6,608 nt of DNA from Sphingomonadaceae bacterium (GTDB lineage: Bacteria > Pseudomonadota > Alphaproteobacteria > Sphingomonadales > Sphingomonadaceae), in NCBI GenBank assembly GCA_947442095.1, contig CANEVG010000199.1, forward strand, positions 1 through 6,608, read 5' to 3'. The notes beneath the pieces are model-generated. The model did no database searches, was not told the origin of the DNA, and saw nothing but the letters and a program-made list of their open reading frames with translations. Shown here piece by piece: positions 6,041 through 6,608 of this stretch. A program made the position numbers and the translations under genes. Position 1 is the stretch's first letter. Each line of letters begins with the position of its first letter.

Positions 6041-6608
6041 ATGGCCCGCATCGTCGTCATCGGTGAAGGCATGCTGGAACTCGTGTCGAAGGGTGACGCC
6101 TGGCAACTCGGGTTTGGCGGCGACACGCTCAACACCGCGATTCATCTGGCACGTGCCGGTCACGATGTGGCCTACCTTACCGCGCTCGGCCAGGATCCGC
6201 TGAGTGCTGACCTGAAGGCAAGGTGGGCAGCAGAGGGGTTGGATACGTCGGTCGTGCTCGATCATCCGAGCCGCAGCACTGGGCTCTATGCCATTTCGAC
6301 CGACGCCCATGGCGAGCGCAGCTTCGCCTACTGGCGCGATAGCAGTGCCGCGCGAGACATGTTTGGCGTGCCTGGGATGGCGGAGGCTCTGGCGCGTGCC
6401 GAACGCGCTGATCTGCTCTGCTATTCCCTGATCACGTTGGCGATCCTGCCGCCCGGTGACCGCGAGAGAGTTTTTGGGCTTGCGCGCTCCCTCCGCGCGC
6501 GCGGCGCACGCGTGGCGTTCGATGGCAACTACCGGGCGCGGCTGTGGAGCAGCGCCGAAGAAGCTTGCGGCGCACGCGATGCGGCGATCGGCGTAGCCGA
6601 TATCGGCC
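6041..6608 (+). CDS. kdgK: 2-keto-3-deoxygluconate kinase, PfkB family (5' part, cut by window edge)
   Basis: This kinase phosphorylates 2-keto-3-deoxy-D-gluconate with ATP to give 2-keto-3-deoxy-6-phosphogluconate, the last step before the Entner-Doudoroff aldolase. The first 189 residues are present. They show the PfkB N-terminal beta strand and motif (VVIGEGMLEL, 5-14), the sugar-binding GFGGDTLNTA (24-33), VAYLTALGQD (43-52), GERSFAYWRD (91-100) and FDGNYRARLW (160-169). These follow E. coli KdgK closely, including the FDxNYRxRLW segment that separates it from fructokinases and ribokinases. The C-terminal ATP-binding GAGD region is outside the window. The ATG at 6041 lies 3 nt after the stop of the broken hydrolase remnant and has no good ribosome-binding site, so expression may rely on coupling. 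Context (manD, uxaC, uxuB) agrees with the product. Confidence 0.92.
   Translation, partial: MARIVVIGEGMLELVSKGDAWQLGFGGDTLNTAIHLARAGHDVAYLTALGQDPLSADLKARWAAEGLDTSVVLDHPSRSTGLYAISTDAHGERSFAYWRDSSAARDMFGVPGMAEALARAERADLLCYSLITLAILPPGDRERVFGLARSLRARGARVAFDGNYRARLWSSAEEACGARDAAIGVADIG

Noticed and set aside
1..6608. CRISPR array, tRNA, rRNA or integrase attachment site
   Set aside because: I saw no regularly spaced repeats, cloverleaf-like segment, rRNA sequence or integrase gene on either strand.

Overview
The window is high-GC DNA from an alphaproteobacterium, most likely a sphingomonad close to Novosphingobium. The main reason is the D-mannonate dehydratase at 4178-5386. It is 402 residues long, the same as the structurally studied Novosphingobium aromaticivorans enzyme as I remember it, and it carries that enzyme's active-site residues at the expected positions. 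This assignment rests on recall; no search was run.

Layout: positions 1-148 (minus strand) hold the N-terminus of an IS630-family transposase that runs off the left edge, with its upstream flank continuing to about 237. Positions 238-538 contain no convincing protein gene. They hold a block rich in inverted repeats whose strongest hairpin folds well only as a minus-strand transcript. It resembles the structured non-coding part of an insertion sequence and may be an orphan IS110/IS1111 bridge-RNA region, though this is not proven. Next come three tightly coupled minus-strand genes, transcribed in the order FadR-type GntR regulator (4079-3321), glucuronate isomerase uxaC (3324-1912) and fructuronate reductase uxuB (1915-539). 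Both junctions are 4-nt start/stop overlaps. A 98-bp divergent intergenic region (4080-4177) separates them from the plus-strand set: D-mannonate dehydratase manD (4178-5386), a broken gene resembling GH79 beta-glucuronidases (5388-6037), and the start of 2-keto-3-deoxygluconate kinase kdgK (6041 to the right edge).

Together the intact genes encode D-glucuronate -> D-fructuronate (UxaC) -> D-mannonate (UxuB) -> 2-keto-3-deoxygluconate (ManD) -> 2-keto-3-deoxy-6-phosphogluconate (KdgK), feeding the Entner-Doudoroff aldolase, which is not in the window. The GntR protein is the probable local regulator and could read a pathway intermediate. The broken secreted hydrolase would have released glucuronate from a polymer or glycoside. 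Its loss suggests the strain keeps the monomer pathway but has lost this local source of substrate.

The pathway itself is well known. The points worth a second look are the decayed hydrolase with its odd pattern of lesions and possible translation relay into kdgK, and the structured minus-strand RNA candidate wedged between uxuB and the IS630 element.
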